A stretch of 64,000 bases of DNA from Mesorhabditis belari (GCA_958450365.1 CAUEEP010000933.1:248001-312000); one strand, 5' to 3'; shown: positions 33,587 to 46,422, numbered from the stretch's first letter. Numbers and translations are program-made. The notes: generated by a model not told the origin, from the sequence alone.

Positions 33587-35635
33587 ATGGTTTTATGGCA
33601 AGATTTCTATAGTTATTTTTCGTTTCTTCTTTACATATGCGTCGTGGTGACCATTTGGAGAAGCAAGAATCGACAATTCGATTCGTCGTTTTTTCGAATT
33701 TTTCTCGTTATTGGTTTGTGTTTTTTTAGCTTTTGCTTTTGCTTTGGATTTGGTAATAGATTGAAGTTTTTCTTTTTAATCCTATCTAACGATGTCGGCA
33801 GTTAGTTAAACTGCAGTTGACTGAACGAGGGAAGGGAATTGTTATTGTGGAAGTTGAAAATGAAATAGTTTCTAAAAAAAGCCCTAAACTCCAAGCTATT
33901 TTACCAGGCGTCATCGACTTGGCATCGTTTCCATTTTTCCAAATGAATCCCCTCCTTCAATCATCGCCACCCGGAAGGACAATCTTGCAGATCTTTTTGC
34001 AGGTCTCGAAAAACCAATAAAAAGATCACACGAAGCTTTTCAGCTTTTCCGAACCGGCCACTGCATGTTATCCGTGGTGATGTCATTAAATCGTCTAACA
34101 AGTGTTCTCTATCCGTTAAATCATCAAAAGGTATTGTTCATTCAAAAATTCCGATATTAAAAGACTGATTGCAGATTTGGGAAGAAAAGAGTGGTCGTAA
34201 TTTGAAAAGAGCGATCGGATTCGCGTTGTTTTTCGACTTCCTCTCGCAATGTCACTCGATTACATTCATTTTTCTATGGGGTTGGAAAGACTCGTCGCTC
34301 GGCTATCCTCAGATTCCCAGTTTTGATGCGGTGAGTGCAAATTCTTGTTCCAAACTTTCTATTCAATTCATAGGCTTTTTTCATAAACCTATGATATTTG
34401 TCTATCAACCAAGAGCCATTTTTCAGTGGCACCGGCTCTATTACGCCGTTCTGGTGACTACGGTGGCCGCACTCGGTCTGAGCATGAATCTGATAACTGT
34501 GTGGAAAATGAGGTAACCGTTTACATTTCTGTTTCTTAATGAGCTACTGAAGAGGCAGGGTTTTAAGTATGTATTTTTATCTTCAAGTGATGGATTATGA
34601 GTCAGTTAAGATACGCGTTTATGAGCCGTTTTTGGCGTAAAGTTCTTCTGTTTTGTTTTGCTCAGAATAGATTACATAGATCAGTGTAGTTGCTAAACCA
34701 AAATTTTCAGGTAACTTCAAGTCAAACCAAGCCACAAAAGCTATATAAGATTTGATTCAGATTTGATTCAGATTTGTGAGAAACATCGAATAAATAGCCA
34801 AGCCAAAGGAACTCAGCGAATAGCTTTTTCAAAAAAAAGTCCTTGTTTAAAGTAAATGAAACTAGGATGAAAGGCGTAAAAACCTAAAGAAGCTAATAAA
34901 ATTCGATCAGTTAGAGATCAAGTTAGAGTTAGAGGTTTGACCGTTTAGAGGTTTAACAAAGAAACAACAGCAATGGAGTATGCTCGGGATCACCATCTTC
35001 AGCACGCTAATCCAGATCCCTGCCGCTCTTTTCTTTGTGAGTTGCGATTCTCTTTTGCATTCGACATCTTCAATTTTCAGAGTACTCTTTCCTATACGGC
35101 ATTCACGGGTAATCAACTCGAGCTGGCATCACTTATTGGCCAATTTGTGAGCCTTTCATTCGAAACAATTTCCTTCAAACGAGAACTCACAATTAGAACG
35201 TGGATAGCTCTGTACATTTGCAATTAAATTTCAGTTTTCCCCAGAGCCTAACAGACATCGATTTTTTTGAGCATTTTATTCTAAACAACTATTGATACAC
35301 TTTGTAACAAAAATTATAGACGATGATGTCATTTTTTATCCAGAGTTTATTAGGGATGACTAAAATTCACTATCTCTTAGCTTATAATCAAGCCTCTCCA
35401 GCCAACAAACCCCTCCAGAAGAAGACGAGCTATTATTCGAGTGTAGTACTGAAATAAATGCAAATTTCAGTCAAGTCTAGTCGCTCTGTGCGTCGGCAAC
35501 TATCAACCCTATTGGGTGCTAGTGACCTCAAAGGCGTTGAGAAGAGAGATGCATTGGAACGCGCGAAGGTGCTTTGGTCTGGTTACAAACAGGAGCCAAC
35601 AAATCCATCTTCAATCAGCCACTTGGACTAGTTAA
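33587..35635 (+). CDS. Serpentine (7-TM) chemoreceptor, Srg-superfamily type
   Basis: Eight exons in phase: 33587-33752, 33908-34002, 34044-34130, 34175-34330, 34427-34512, 34949-35036, 35081-35146 and 35471-35635; 302 residues, a normal length for nematode chemoreceptors. TM1: FLLYICVVVTIW followed by RSKNRQFDSSFF. TM3 end: SVVMSLNRLTSVLYPLNHQK. TM4: ALFFDFLSQCHSITFIFLW. TM5: LYYAVLVTTVAALGLSMNLI. TM6: MLGITIFSTLIQIPAALFF. TM7: LVALCVGNYQPYWVLVTSKA. These patterns fit the Srg/Srv branch; I cannot assign the subfamily. Exon 6 starts at 34949 because only that acceptor keeps phase. No other copy is seen in this window. Confidence 0.85.
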
Positions 35636-36000
35636 TTGCCCAATTTTAACATTTACCGTCTATGCATACAAATAAAGTTGACCCAATGGGTATGAATAGT
35701 ACAACTTTTCTTGGTGTTTTTACTCAACAGTACTCAATATACTCAATGACATGATCACAACTCGATCCTCCTGAATTTGTTGTGTCATTTTACATTTCTG
35801 AGAAACATATTTTCTTACTCGACTCAAAATTTCAAGAGTCTACCCGTAGGGTACTAGTAGCGTGGGGTACTATTAGGGTGTTTACGGTTTATAAGCCTAC
35901 TAAAAGCATTGACCAGAATGAAATTTATCGCAAAGTCTCTTTAAATACACGAATACCGGGCGTTTTTTTGAAAATCAGCGTAAAAAATAACTTTTTTCCA
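35636..36000. other. Intergenic, with MITE B fragment
   Basis: Contains the right end of a MITE B (35838-35890, ggggtactattagggtgttt) and otherwise no recognisable content. Confidence 0.6.
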
Positions 36001-36074
36001 AATTGAAAAATCGAAAGAATGCTTCAGAAAATCACAATAAGGCTTAAGGGGAAAGAGCAAAAATACGAATGTAC

Positions 36075-37252
36075 CTATGGATACGATGCATCAAAATCGA
36101 TCAAGATGAGCTTTCTGTCCTCGGATCCGTTTCGCGATTCAACTGTACAGACGAGCAATGTTTCCGTGGCTTTAAGACGCAAATCCCAAATCCGATGGCC
36201 AGCCTGAAGACGAACGAGGTCACGAACAAAGATACCTGAAAATCACCAAAATTCTCGTCTAGTTGATAAAAAAAATTAACAACAGAATACTAAACCTCAA
36301 CATAAATTTAAGCTTGAATAGTTAACGAGTCAAGCTATGTAGTTAATAAACTCTACTTCAAGGAAAATTTGAAGCCTGGACAAATTTGCTTATCTTATAG
36401 CCTACATTACTAGGTAATTTAGAACTACTTACCTTTCTCCACATCCCACAGCTTGACCAAGCCATCGTGAGAAGCTGTTACCAAAAGTCCCGAGTCGAGC
36501 CATTGCAATGAAGTGATGGCCGAACCTTTAAAACAGTGCTTGATTGAATCGGTCGGGATCGCCAATTCGAAATGATTCGCTTCTTCCGCAAGTACAGTGA
36601 CTTCCATGAGGATCGCTCATAACAACTAGAAAAATTTCCTTTTTTCTTCAAAATTTCAACAAGTCGCGGCACTAACTTTCCATATGCGATCTCGCGTTCT
36701 CGTCGATTCTGATGTGCTTCTTGAAGGCTCATATGTGAGCAGATTGTGATTCCAGCTTCCTCATTTGCTCGATTCCGTGCCCAGCCTCCGAGAAAACGAA
36801 AACTGAACAAAAAGAAGTTAGTGAGAAGCTTGTGACGAATCCTTTACTAATCGTATTCTTAAATCATATCTATCAGATTTGTATTTTTAAATGTTATATT
36901 ATTTGCTCAAAACTGTAACACCTTAGCGCATCAAATTTCACATATCCTTTCTCTAAGCATTTCTGTCGCCACGTCCGATCATCTTCACAAATCCGTTGCC
37001 ACCTCCGCGAAACGCCAGCACAAACCGTCAAATCGCGCGGTGTAAGATGAGCGATGATGCGATAAGCAACCTAAAAATAAACAATTAATCCCACAAGCTT
37101 TAACAAAAGACAAATCTCCTCTGGCAACCGTGACAAGAAATCCTTTTGGAACAATAGTTCGATGATATCCCTGAATTTGAAAATTTCACTGTTTTAGGTC
37201 ATTCTCTTTACTCTTCGAGTTGAGGCATGCTGCTCTCCGGCTTGTCCGACAT
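36075..37252 (-). pseudogene. SEL-10/FBXW7-like copy 2: F-box kept, most WD repeats deleted
   Basis: Minus strand. Start ATG at 37252-37250. F-box exons and linker exons ([34 protein letters not shown]) are present up to SSTVLK, then a join at about 36530 into the last WD repeat ([20 protein letters not shown]). The end is normal ([15 protein letters not shown] ... [11 protein letters not shown], stop 36077-36075). The join changes reading frame, so the direct product ends soon after the linker. If translated, it would be an F-box protein without a substrate-binding propeller. Confidence 0.88.
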
Positions 37253-37321
37253 CTCCCCTAAATAAAAAATTACAGCAGAAATAACACCGTAAATAAGAAA
37301 ACCAAAAGCTTCACAAACTAC

Positions 37322-37720
37322 ATACACATGCTAAACGACTTGATAAGAATGAATTTTATCGCAAAAAGCCGCTTTCAATACACAAAAGGGGCGCGTTTCA
37401 GAACTCGCCATCAAAAGGCCTACGGTAGAATAATGTACACAAAACCATATTTTGTGGTTCCACTTTTCAGAAAGCTCCATTCCATTCACCCACAAAATAA
37501 CCTTTAGTGCACCATCTCGTAGGTAAGTTTAGGTTTATCAGCAGGATTGAAAAGACGCTGGGGTGTTGAAGCTGCGGGCGGCGAAGATTTACGGTGAACC
37601 TGAACGGGCGAAGAATTTTTCATACGGCAAATTTAGCCGCAAAGCTCTTTTTGCGTCCCGGCACAAAGTCTTCGGCGCTAAACTTATTTGAATTGACCAT
37701 AATTGTAAATGGACAAGCAC
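37322..37720 (-). repeat. Repeat U, inverted copy
   Basis: Inverse of 23775-24150, directly upstream of sel-10-like copy 2, here without a MITE between them. Confidence 0.82.
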
Positions 37721-37959
37721 AAAAGCCCCTTAAAATAGCTTAAAATCCCTTGCTGCCATCGAAGCACTTCTGGGATGGAGACTGCAGATCGGATGATGGC
37801 CGATGACGGCGAAACCAGCATGGAAATCGTTGTGGGTGCTGTTTAAGTTTAAGGTAAAAGAAGATTTTATTGGGGAAATGCTTAAGTTAGACAACGTCAC
37901 TTCTTTGAAAGATCAATTGAGGCTCAGTTTAGACCTTTGGTACTTTAGCACTTTCTTAA

Positions 37960-38900
37960 TACAGTCATGGACAAAAGTCTTTTAACGTTGGTTTTTAGAA
38001 GTTTGCTCTTTGTATATCTGGGTCCAAATCCGACCAATTTGCAAACGGTTAAAAGATTTAAAGAGCTTATTATCTCGAATTTTAACATTACAAAAGGATG
38101 GATTTAACAATTTATCAGGTATCATTAACTTTTTAATAAAACAAAAATTGAGCCAAGAATTAATGGACAAAAGTCTTTTAACATCACAGTTTTTCGAAAA
38201 ATTTCTTCTTTTTCTGTCTTTTTCTGTCTTTTTCCTTATGATTTCTGGTTGCTAACTGTAATAATTTAGATGCCCGAGGCCTACTTATAAACTTCTGACA
38301 AAGATAAAATCGTCAAAGCTCGAAAAAATGGCAAAGCCGTCGCTGAGCTCTTCCGCTGTACCAAAACCAGTGTATCGCTTGTTGTCTCCAGGGTCAAACT
38401 CGCGGGACCCTTCATCGTGCATCAAAGAGTGGACGTCCAGTTACAACTTTACGAGAAGACAATGCGCTCGTTCTGGCCCACAAGAAGAACCCAAATCTGA
38501 ATGCCTCTGATGGCGTGGCTATGGTGAAGCAACAATTTAACAAAGAAATTTCTCGAAAAACAGTGAGTCGACGCCTGATGGATTGATGACTAGAAGGGCC
38601 GCCAAGAAACCTCTGATGGTAGCTAGGCACCGGAAGCTTTGTCTCGAGTTTGCTAAGAAGTATCAAAGTTGGACGTCGCACGATTTGGCCAATGTTTTGT
38701 TCACCGACGAATCGAAAGTCAATCTTTTCGCCCCTGATGGCAATCATTTGATACGGAGACCAGTCGGACAACGCCATAACATTAAACGCATTCCAAACCC
38801 ATTCAAGATAGGTTTCCATTGGTGGAGCCGGATTTTCATTGTGAGTCTTCATCTTCACCCATTCACCATCCAATCTTCATATTAGACTCAAATCCTCGTT
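37960..38900 (+). mobile_element. Tc1-like transposon remnant
   Basis: The motif atggacaaaagtcttttaac occurs at about 37968 and again near 38163, as a Tc1-type terminal repeat would. Coding remnants on the plus strand: an N-terminal part near 38310-38480 in several frames, then RAAKKPLMVARHRKLCLEFA and DLANVLFTDESKVNLFAPDG (first catalytic D; 38583-38800), as in DD34E Tc1 transposases. After PVGQRHN the sequence switches to pogo-like tail sequence. The right end is lost. Confidence 0.75.
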
Positions 38901-39396
38901 TTAAAAGAAGCATTCTAAACCACATTCGGTGCTTGAATGTATTTGATGCAACCTCCAGGTACCAGAATCGAATCTAATTGCAAATCCTTTAGAATTTTCT
39001 TTGTAGCTTTTGTGAGCCAAGAAGTTATCCGAGAAGTTAAATATCAAATGCAAAATAGTGACGATTCTCGACGTGATTCGACTCAAATGTACGCTGGATG
39101 TGGAAGAAGTTCAATTGAGTCGAGATTTTTGATCTTTTCCTTGGTTTGTCTGGCGGTGTGAGGTTTTGCATTGTACCCGAATTTCGAATGTTTCCATCTC
39201 TTTCCTTCAAAGTAAAAAATAAAAAATAAATCGTTAAACACACGATAACTTAGTAAAATATGAAAGAGCAGATCAAATGCTACAAAATAAATATGGCACG
39301 TATAAATAAAACGAATTTATTAGCTTTAAAAAATTTTTCAAACTTAAAAAGAATAAAAATGGAAAGCTTTTGGTTCACCCTAATACTACTACTAGC
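38900..39396 (-). mobile_element. Mariner remnant ending at MITE B
   Basis: Short version of the element at 62.39-63.37 kb, with large internal deletions. It ends in ttggttcaccctaatac, abutting MITE B copy 5. Confidence 0.7.
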
Positions 39397-39869
39397 TACC
39401 GTAAATACTGTAATAGTACCCGTCCCGTGGGTAGACTTGCATCACGAGATTGTCGATACAAACGGTAAGTTCATGTTTCAGCCTTCAGATCTCGGTTTTT
39501 CGTACAACTATAAACTTATTTCATTGGAAAACTAAGAATGCCAGCTTTTCTATTTCTATTTCTATTGCTATTTCACAAAGAGCAAAATCCTCATAGGTGA
39601 GTGCGTTAAAAGGCTTATCAATATACAAATATCGAGAAGTATCAATAAGGTTTATGGGGTGCCTACTCATTAAAAGTCGCCATGTATAAAATAGCAATCA
39701 AAAGCTGACATTCTTGACTTCACAATGAAACAATTCTCAGATTGAGAGCTGTTCTAGAAACAGAGATCTGAACGTTCAAACATTAGCATCGTTTGTATCG
39801 ATAAAATCGATAGGCTAGTCTACCTATAGGGCACTAGAGGGATGGGGTACTATTAGGGTATTTACGGTA
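39397..39869. mobile_element. MITE family B, copy 5
   Basis: 473 bp, left end taccgtaaatactgtaatag, right end attagggtatttacggta, with the internal inverted arms. Confidence 0.88.
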
Positions 39870-40496
39870 TATAAGCCTACAAAAAGAATTGAATTTATCG
39901 CAAATCTCTTTAGATACACGAATACGGTGCGTTTATTGAAAATCACTGTAAAAAAAATCACTTTTTTCCAACTTCCAAGCAACCTTTTTTTTCAGTTTTC
40001 TACTTCACAATTTTATTTCTCACTGTTTTCAATCAGAAAACACATTTAGCTACCTATCAAAACCCCAAAAAGAATCATTTTTGCGTCACCGATACGCCTT
40101 TTTACTCTTTATAAAAAAAAGTTTAAAAGTTTAGACTGTTTGCTTTTATTTGTGAGCAAGTTTAAGCCATTTACCTTGCCATATAGTTACCGAAAAATAG
40201 ACACAATTTAAAGCAACACAAACAGCTCTGGAAATAATCACACAAGAAAACTCTCGACAAAAAAAGGAAATGACCCTTGATACGAGAATAATTGTCAGCA
40301 AATAAAAGCAGGTTAACAATATGAAGACTTTGGCATACAAGAAAGTGTGTAAAATGTCGGAAACATTTGAAACGAAATCACAAGAGCTAACCGAGAGGGC
40401 AATGAAATCTCAGCAGAATTGAAAAATCGAAAGAAATCTTCAGAAAATCACAATAAGGGCTAAGGCTAAGCGGAAAGAGCAAAAATACGAATATAC

Positions 40497-42205
40497 CTAC
40501 GGAAACGATGCATCAAAATCGATCAAGATGAGCTTTGAATCCCTGGGATCGTTTCGCGATCTAACTGCACAGATGAGCAATGTTTCGGCGGCCCTGAGAC
40601 GCCAAATGCCACCGCCATATCCAAGACGAACGAGGTCACGGACGAAAATACCTGAAATTGGAAAAAAATTAACAACAGAATAGTTTAGTATCCAACATGA
40701 ATTAAAGCTTGAATAGTTAACGAGCCAGCCAAAACTTGAAGTCTGGATAAATTTGCTTCTCTTATAGCCTACTTTACTAGGTAATTTAGAACAACATACC
40801 TTTATCCACATCCCACAGCTTGACCGAGCCATCGAAAGAACCTGTTACCAAAAGTCCCGAGTCGAGCAATTGCAAGTGATGGCCGACGTGTGACCATTTA
40901 CGCCTTGTAAGCGATGAATGCATGAACCACCGTCACGAATGTCCCAAACCTAAAGAAAAAGAAGTAGTTGTCATAGGCTTGATTAGACATACCCCGACGT
41001 CCGAGTTGGCATAGCAGCCGACCAAAATGTTTCCGCGAAGGTGCATGCCAGAGCCGAAGCCCCTTCCAGGACTGAGAAGAATTGCGATGCATGCTAAAAG
41101 AAACAAATATAAATGATATTGCAACAGAATAGCGAACAAGTAAAACCCACTTCCTCTTTGCACATCCCAGACGCGAATCGATCCGTCACGACTACCCGAC
41201 ACGACAAGATCGCGCTCTGGCTCAAACTAAAACAGAATCCTGCCTAAAGCCTAAATTTGACAAATCAACTCACCAAAAGTAAATAGATTGGCTCCGTGTG
41301 ACCCGTCAGCGTGTGCAAACACTCCTCCGTGTGTACATTCAAAACCTTATAGAATACTATAAAATTGAACAAGCAAGCATTACAAACCTTTAGAGTAAAA
41401 TCACTAGCAGGAACCACAACCCGAATTCCATCAAATTGAACACAACAAACCTGAAATTCAACTTTGCTTACGCCATAACTTTGATATAAATACAGGCCTC
41501 ATGTGGCCAGTCAAAATGTGAAGGCATTTCCCGTCGACAATGTCCCAGACTCGGAGTGTTCCATCGCACGATCCAGAAACAAGACTAAAACATTATCATT
41601 TTAGCTAAAGCACAAAAGTTCGAAAACCCACGTTGTACCATGTAGACTCATGCACCACACTTCACTCGTATGCCCCTGCAGAACATGACGCTGTGCACCG
41701 GTTTGACCACACCAAACGCGCACCGTTCGATCAGTCCAGCCACTTAAATATTGCAATAGACTTCGTTGTCACATGTACTTTTGTCTAGAAAATTGTTAGC
41801 TTCTTTGGCAACACTGATCAATTGCACTAACTAGAGCCTATTAACTAACCTGACAATGTATTTGCCATCATCGCTCACTTGAGACGTCTTAACAACACCC
41901 ATCTGGCCAGTTAGAGTGAAAACAGGCTAAATTAAGACGTACAATAATGGCAAAACGAAACAAACTTGAGCATCATCAACATTCCAAACCCGCAACGCAT
42001 GATGATAACCAGCTACGATACGACCAGAGTGAATTTGTAGACAAGTGACCACATGTTCATCGCGGTCCTAAAAACAATTTTTATAACCAAAGCATTTGTC
42101 CAAACCTTTAAAACAGTGCTTGATTTAATCGGTCGGGATCGCCAATTCGAAATGATTCGCTTCTTCCGCAGGGACAGTGACTTCCATGAGGATCGCTCAT
42201 AACAC
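40497..42205 (-). pseudogene. SEL-10/FBXW7-like copy 3, 5'-truncated and frameshifted
   Basis: Minus strand. Begins within exon 5 ([16 protein letters not shown]), so the F-box is gone; that edge is fused to lipase copy C. WD exons follow in order, and the propeller exon with VAGYHHALRVWNVDDAQ has a canonical tttttag acceptor that copies 1 and 4 have altered to tttttgag. The donor lost in copy 1 is intact here (gtatgt). A 4-base deletion in the last WD exon (VNGHTSAIT then out of frame) and truncation make it a pseudogene. The end reads GIWRLRAAETLLICAV ... IDFDASFP, stop at 40499-40497. Confidence 0.88.
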
Positions 42206-43793
42206 CTAGAAAAATTTTTTCTACAACAGTACCCTCGTCGCATGTGATCACTACAATCAAAGTCTTTATTTCATTGAAATTACTTTAAAAGTTCTTCAGG
42301 TGATTTCTGTTATTCGTATACGGCTTTTGATCTCAGCCGAAAAGCGATAATGATCGCTTTTCGCGGCACAAGCGGAAACTTTGAGACAGTCGCCGAGATA
42401 TTGGGGATGTTAAAGTAAAAAAAAATTAAATATCAAAAAGTTTAAATTTAAAGTTTTTTACATAAAGTGTACGTTCCAGATAACCTGAAAAAAGGATTTA
42501 AAATTTTTGGTTTTTCAGAAAAAAGCCTGAAAATTCGCTTGGTAAGATTTTATGGAAAATGTTTTTTTAAAAATTTCATTTCCACTAACTATGACCGCCA
42601 ATCTATTGAATGACATCCAGATTTCAGGAAAAAAGACAATTTTTTGAATATCGGCTTAATTTATGACTATTTCTTCAATGGGTTCTTCTTTTTGTGGCCC
42701 GCCGGCTTGGAGGCGCAAGTGATGACGCTCAGAAAAGTCTACCCAACGTACGATGTCTATGTGAGTGCTTTCTTGGGCGCACTTTTCTAAAATGCGCTCC
42801 AATTTCGGGGATACGATAGCTGATTTGGTTGAACTTCGCCGAATTCGACTTTCAGCTGAAACAGTGGATACGTTACCGTATCCCAAATTCCCATCAATCA
42901 TATCCTCCTCACTTTTTAAGCCCATTTTCTAAAGTGCGTTCCAGTTTGGCGTTTCCTCTAACCGATTGCACGTAGAGATGCAAATTTTGGCTAAATTTGG
43001 GCTTGAACAATTTCGGGGGTGACCGTGCTGAATTTCAAAAGCCGATTTTTCCAAACAGAAACTATGTCCAAGAGTGCTGTGCGTTCCAGGATCACCGAAA
43101 ATCGTTTTCTTTTCCAAAAAATCTTCTAGATCGTCGGGCATTCACTTGGCGGATCGTTGGCGTCTCTTTGCGCCGCGTATCTCGTCAAACAGGGGCTTTT
43201 CGAACCGGAAAAGGTGAGAGTATCGCGGGAAAAAGTCAAGTGTGGAGAATTTGTGGAGAATCCAATTTTCTAGATAAAAATGATGACATTCGGGCAGCCG
43301 AGGACGGGCGATGTGAGATACGCGGAGTGGCATGACGCTAATGTGAGTCAAATCAAGAATTTTTTTCAATTGTTTCCATTTCCCAGATTCCCTTCTCCTA
43401 CCGTGTGGTCCACCACCTCGATCCAATTCCTCACATCCCGCCGCAAGAATTCGATCTGATGCATCATCGTTTCGAAATTTGGTGAGCAAGAGCGGGCATT
43501 GAAAAGAAGAAGAAAGAAGGATGAAGAGGACTATCAGATTTTTGTGAGAGTAAGATTTGTGATACCAGAACCGTGATCAAATATCAAATTTGTTGACCAA
43601 AAGCCTTTCCCAGGTACGACAATGCGATGACTACCGCCAACTACACAATTTGCCCCTATGGTGATTTGGTCGGTCAATGCGCGAACAGCAAGATCATGTG
43701 GCAATTCGATGTGAGTATTTTTGGTGAGATTATTGTAATTTTAGCAATCAAACAATTCAGATTTACCCATTTCCAGGACCACACGCACTACTA
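42206..43793 (+). pseudogene. Class-3 lipase copy C, truncated at both ends
   Basis: Plus-strand copy starting inside exon 4 (YNSTLVACDHYN) at its junction with sel-10-like copy 3. A single A is missing in the run before GTTCTTCAG (frameshift relative to the intact lipase). Later exons are present: NIGLIYDYFFNGFFF, IVGHSLGG, TFGQPRTGD, HHLDPIPHIPP, YDNAMTTANYT. The last exon is interrupted at DHTHYY by the 519-bp element that follows. Confidence 0.9.
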
Positions 43794-44312
43794 TTGGGTT
43801 GGGGAGAATGAGTCGGCGCCGAAAATCAAAAAAATGTCTAAAACTTCTATTCGACTTCGTCAAATCTATGCGTTTGATATCAGTAGAATGGTTAACTAAT
43901 TCTCTACAAAATGACATTTAAAAGAAAATTCAAACAGCGCCTCCGCTCAGGAAAAAGCCATTTTTTCACAAAAACTACAAACTGTGATCTAGAAAAAGCC
44001 ATTGGTGGGATCTTCCTGCAAATTTGGCAACTTAAGTAATTGAATGTGCTCTATCTTTTTTATATAAACACCAAAGAAGGTTTATGTGAAAGAAACTGTT
44101 CAAATGATGAGTCGGACTCTTTGCCATTTTAACCAGCTGCGTTTGGAAGTTCATAAACTCCACGAAAGAAAAGCTTTGTGGAATCTCTCAAAAGTCATTT
44201 TGTAGAGAAATAGTGGATCCTTTTGATGAAACCAAACGTATGTTTAAAGAAGGCTTTATGTGTGCAAAAAGTCCCTTTAAAGTTTTGCGCCGACTCATTC
44301 TCCCCAACCCAA
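43794..44312. mobile_element. 519-bp inverted-repeat element in lipase last exon
   Basis: Ends ttgggttggggagaatgagt and its complement, with at least 25 bp of inverted repeat, flanked by TA on both sides. There is no transposase. It is inserted after the codons for the catalytic HYY. The right flank is not the rest of the lipase exon but repeat R3, so a further rearrangement occurred. Confidence 0.9.
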
Positions 44313-45289
44313 TACAACCCTTAAGCCTTATTGTGATTTTCTGAAGAATTTTTTTCGGCTTTCAATTCTTCTGAGTTTTATTTTTTTTTAGATTTCTTCT
44401 GAGATTGCTCTATTGGTTAACGCTTGTCGTTTCGTTTCAAATGTTTTCCACATTTTACACACTTTCTTGTATGCCAAAGTCTTCATATTGTTAACCTGCT
44501 TTTATTTGCTGACAATTCGCGTAACAAGGGCCACTTTTTTGTCGAGAACTTTCTTGTGTGATTGTTTCCAAAGGTGTTTGTATTGCTTTAAATTATGTCT
44601 TTTTTTCGTTAACTATATGGCAAGATAAATGGCTTAAATTGCTCACAAATAAAAGGAAACACGCTAGATTTTTAAACTTTTTTTACCCTCTAGTGCCCTA
44701 CGGGTAGACTAGCTTATCGATTTTATCGATACAAACGACATGCTAATGTTTGAACGTTCAGATCTTTGTTCCTAGAACAGCTCTCAATTTGAGAATTGTT
44801 TCATTTGGAAGTCAGGAATATCAGCTCTTTTTCAACAATAGGTTTTATTTGTTAGAAAATTTTTAGAAAATTGATGATGGAGTTTTTGAGAAAGTAGAAC
44901 TTTAAAAGTTGATCAAAAACTTCTAATTCTACGAATTTATCAGCCTATTACATAGCAATTTTTGAAATAATTTAATAAGCTAGATATGATTTGTTTAACT
45001 TCTTTCATTCTACAAAAGTCTTTTCTAAGCTTTTTTTGAAATGGACTAGCAAATGTGAATGAAGAATTGCAGGCTTTTGATCGATGCATCCTTTCTCGTA
45101 TTCGCTTTCCCACCGGATGCCTCTCGTTCAAGGCGTTCAAGGCGATCAAGGAATTCAAGTGAAATGCTTGAAATTTTGAGTCAAATAAGAAAATATGTTT
45201 CTATGAAATGTAAAATGACATGAAAAAATTCAGGAGCATCGAGTTATGAGCCAGCAGACAGCAACAAATTCAGGAACAAATTCAACAAT
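44313..45289. other. Repeat R3 (inverted), MITE B fragment, unrecognised remainder
   Basis: 44330-44640 is the sel-10 3' flank in inverted orientation without its gene. 44690-44828 is a MITE B internal part. 44830-45289 holds a 72-codon frame on the minus strand (44940-45158) with no recognised similarity. Confidence 0.5.
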
Positions 45290-46147
45290 TAAAAACGATC
45301 GCACTCTTCTGTCATGAGAGTCCAAATTATCATAAATGCAAATTTACTTTCATACTGTCATACCTCGAGATATAAAGTCGTTAAAGTTGATCGGCTTTTG
45401 CAAGTTTTCCTTAAGAAAAAAACCGCAGAAGCCGTCCAACTTTGACACCGTTTTTCTCTATTTTCTTACACATGAGTGTACAAGATAAATTGTACTTTTT
45501 TATAACCAAATTTAATGAGGATCATTTTAAAACCAACCTCAAGTCGATCTGATTACTGGGAGTCGAGTTCTAGAGTAAAATAGAAAAGTTCCCAACCTCC
45601 AAGGCTCGTCACGGAATTTGGAAGTTCAACTTTGACACAGATTTTCTCTATGTTCTAATACATGAGTATACAAAACAAATTCTACTCTTCTCTAGCCAAA
45701 TTTAATGAGGATTCTTTTAAATGCAATACGACCCAAAACCATTTTCAGCTTCCACTTTCAGACGAAAATTTTTACGAAATTTTTCATCAAAATTTTATTT
45801 TAGCACAATCGGCTTGAAAACATGAAGGCAGCACAACAATTAGAAGACTATTTCCCCGCCGTTCACTCTTACAAGAAAGGAAACGCTGTCGAGGCTAACG
45901 AGTGAATGAAAAGTGTCGAAATAACCGTGTTGTTATTTTTTCGTGAATTTTTCGTGAAATAAAGCCACGTCTCTTTTGCTAACTTCTCAACTTTCGTCAC
46001 TTTCGAGTGAATAGTGAAAATGGGAGCACTTTTTCTAGCTTTTCTAGCTTTTCTAGCGTTTCTAGCTCCGAGCGAAACTCTCAGAAAATGCACTCAGCTC
46101 CTCGGAAAATGTCTCGTGAAGTTACGGTTTCCCCCACCCTGAAGTGC
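45290..46147 (+). pseudogene. Copy of claudin-like 3' region including last exon
   Basis: Parallels 10400-11310: intron, last exon at about 45803-45905 (ENMKAAQQLEDYFPAVHSYK then GNAVEANE, TGA) and 3' flank up to caccctgaagtg. No upstream exons are present. Confidence 0.88.
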
Positions 46148-46162
46148 CACTTTTCTTTTCTG

Positions 46163-46317
46163 GCTCAGAATTTCGAAGTCAATCAAATGGCGCCACTTTT
46201 GAAGCGATTTGCAGTGAATTTTTCTACCAATTTTAAGGTCACGCTTTCCGTTTCCAAGAGAATTCACTTGAATCCCTCCGAAAATGGCGCCATTCGTTTC
46301 GTTTCGAAATTCTGAGC
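46163..46317. repeat. Foldback element, about 30-bp arms
   Basis: gctcagaatttcgaa ... aatggcgcca pairs with tggcgccatt ... ttcgaaattctgagc. It begins just where the copied claudin-like flank stops matching the original, so it marks the breakpoint. Confidence 0.8.
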
Positions 46318-46422
46318 TAATTTTAGTGTGCACTAAGTTGAATTTACGCTAGAATTTACACAAAATTCTATTTGCCGGCTGGTATAGTCATAAATTTCAG
46401 ATAGTTTTCGGAGAAATGAAAA

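Noticed and set aside
33434..33613. 59-codon frame starting MAQSSVSCLEKRSLGSRLFK just before the chemoreceptor
   Set aside because: It overlaps the chemoreceptor start in another frame and resembles nothing I know. It could be an upstream ORF but support is weak.
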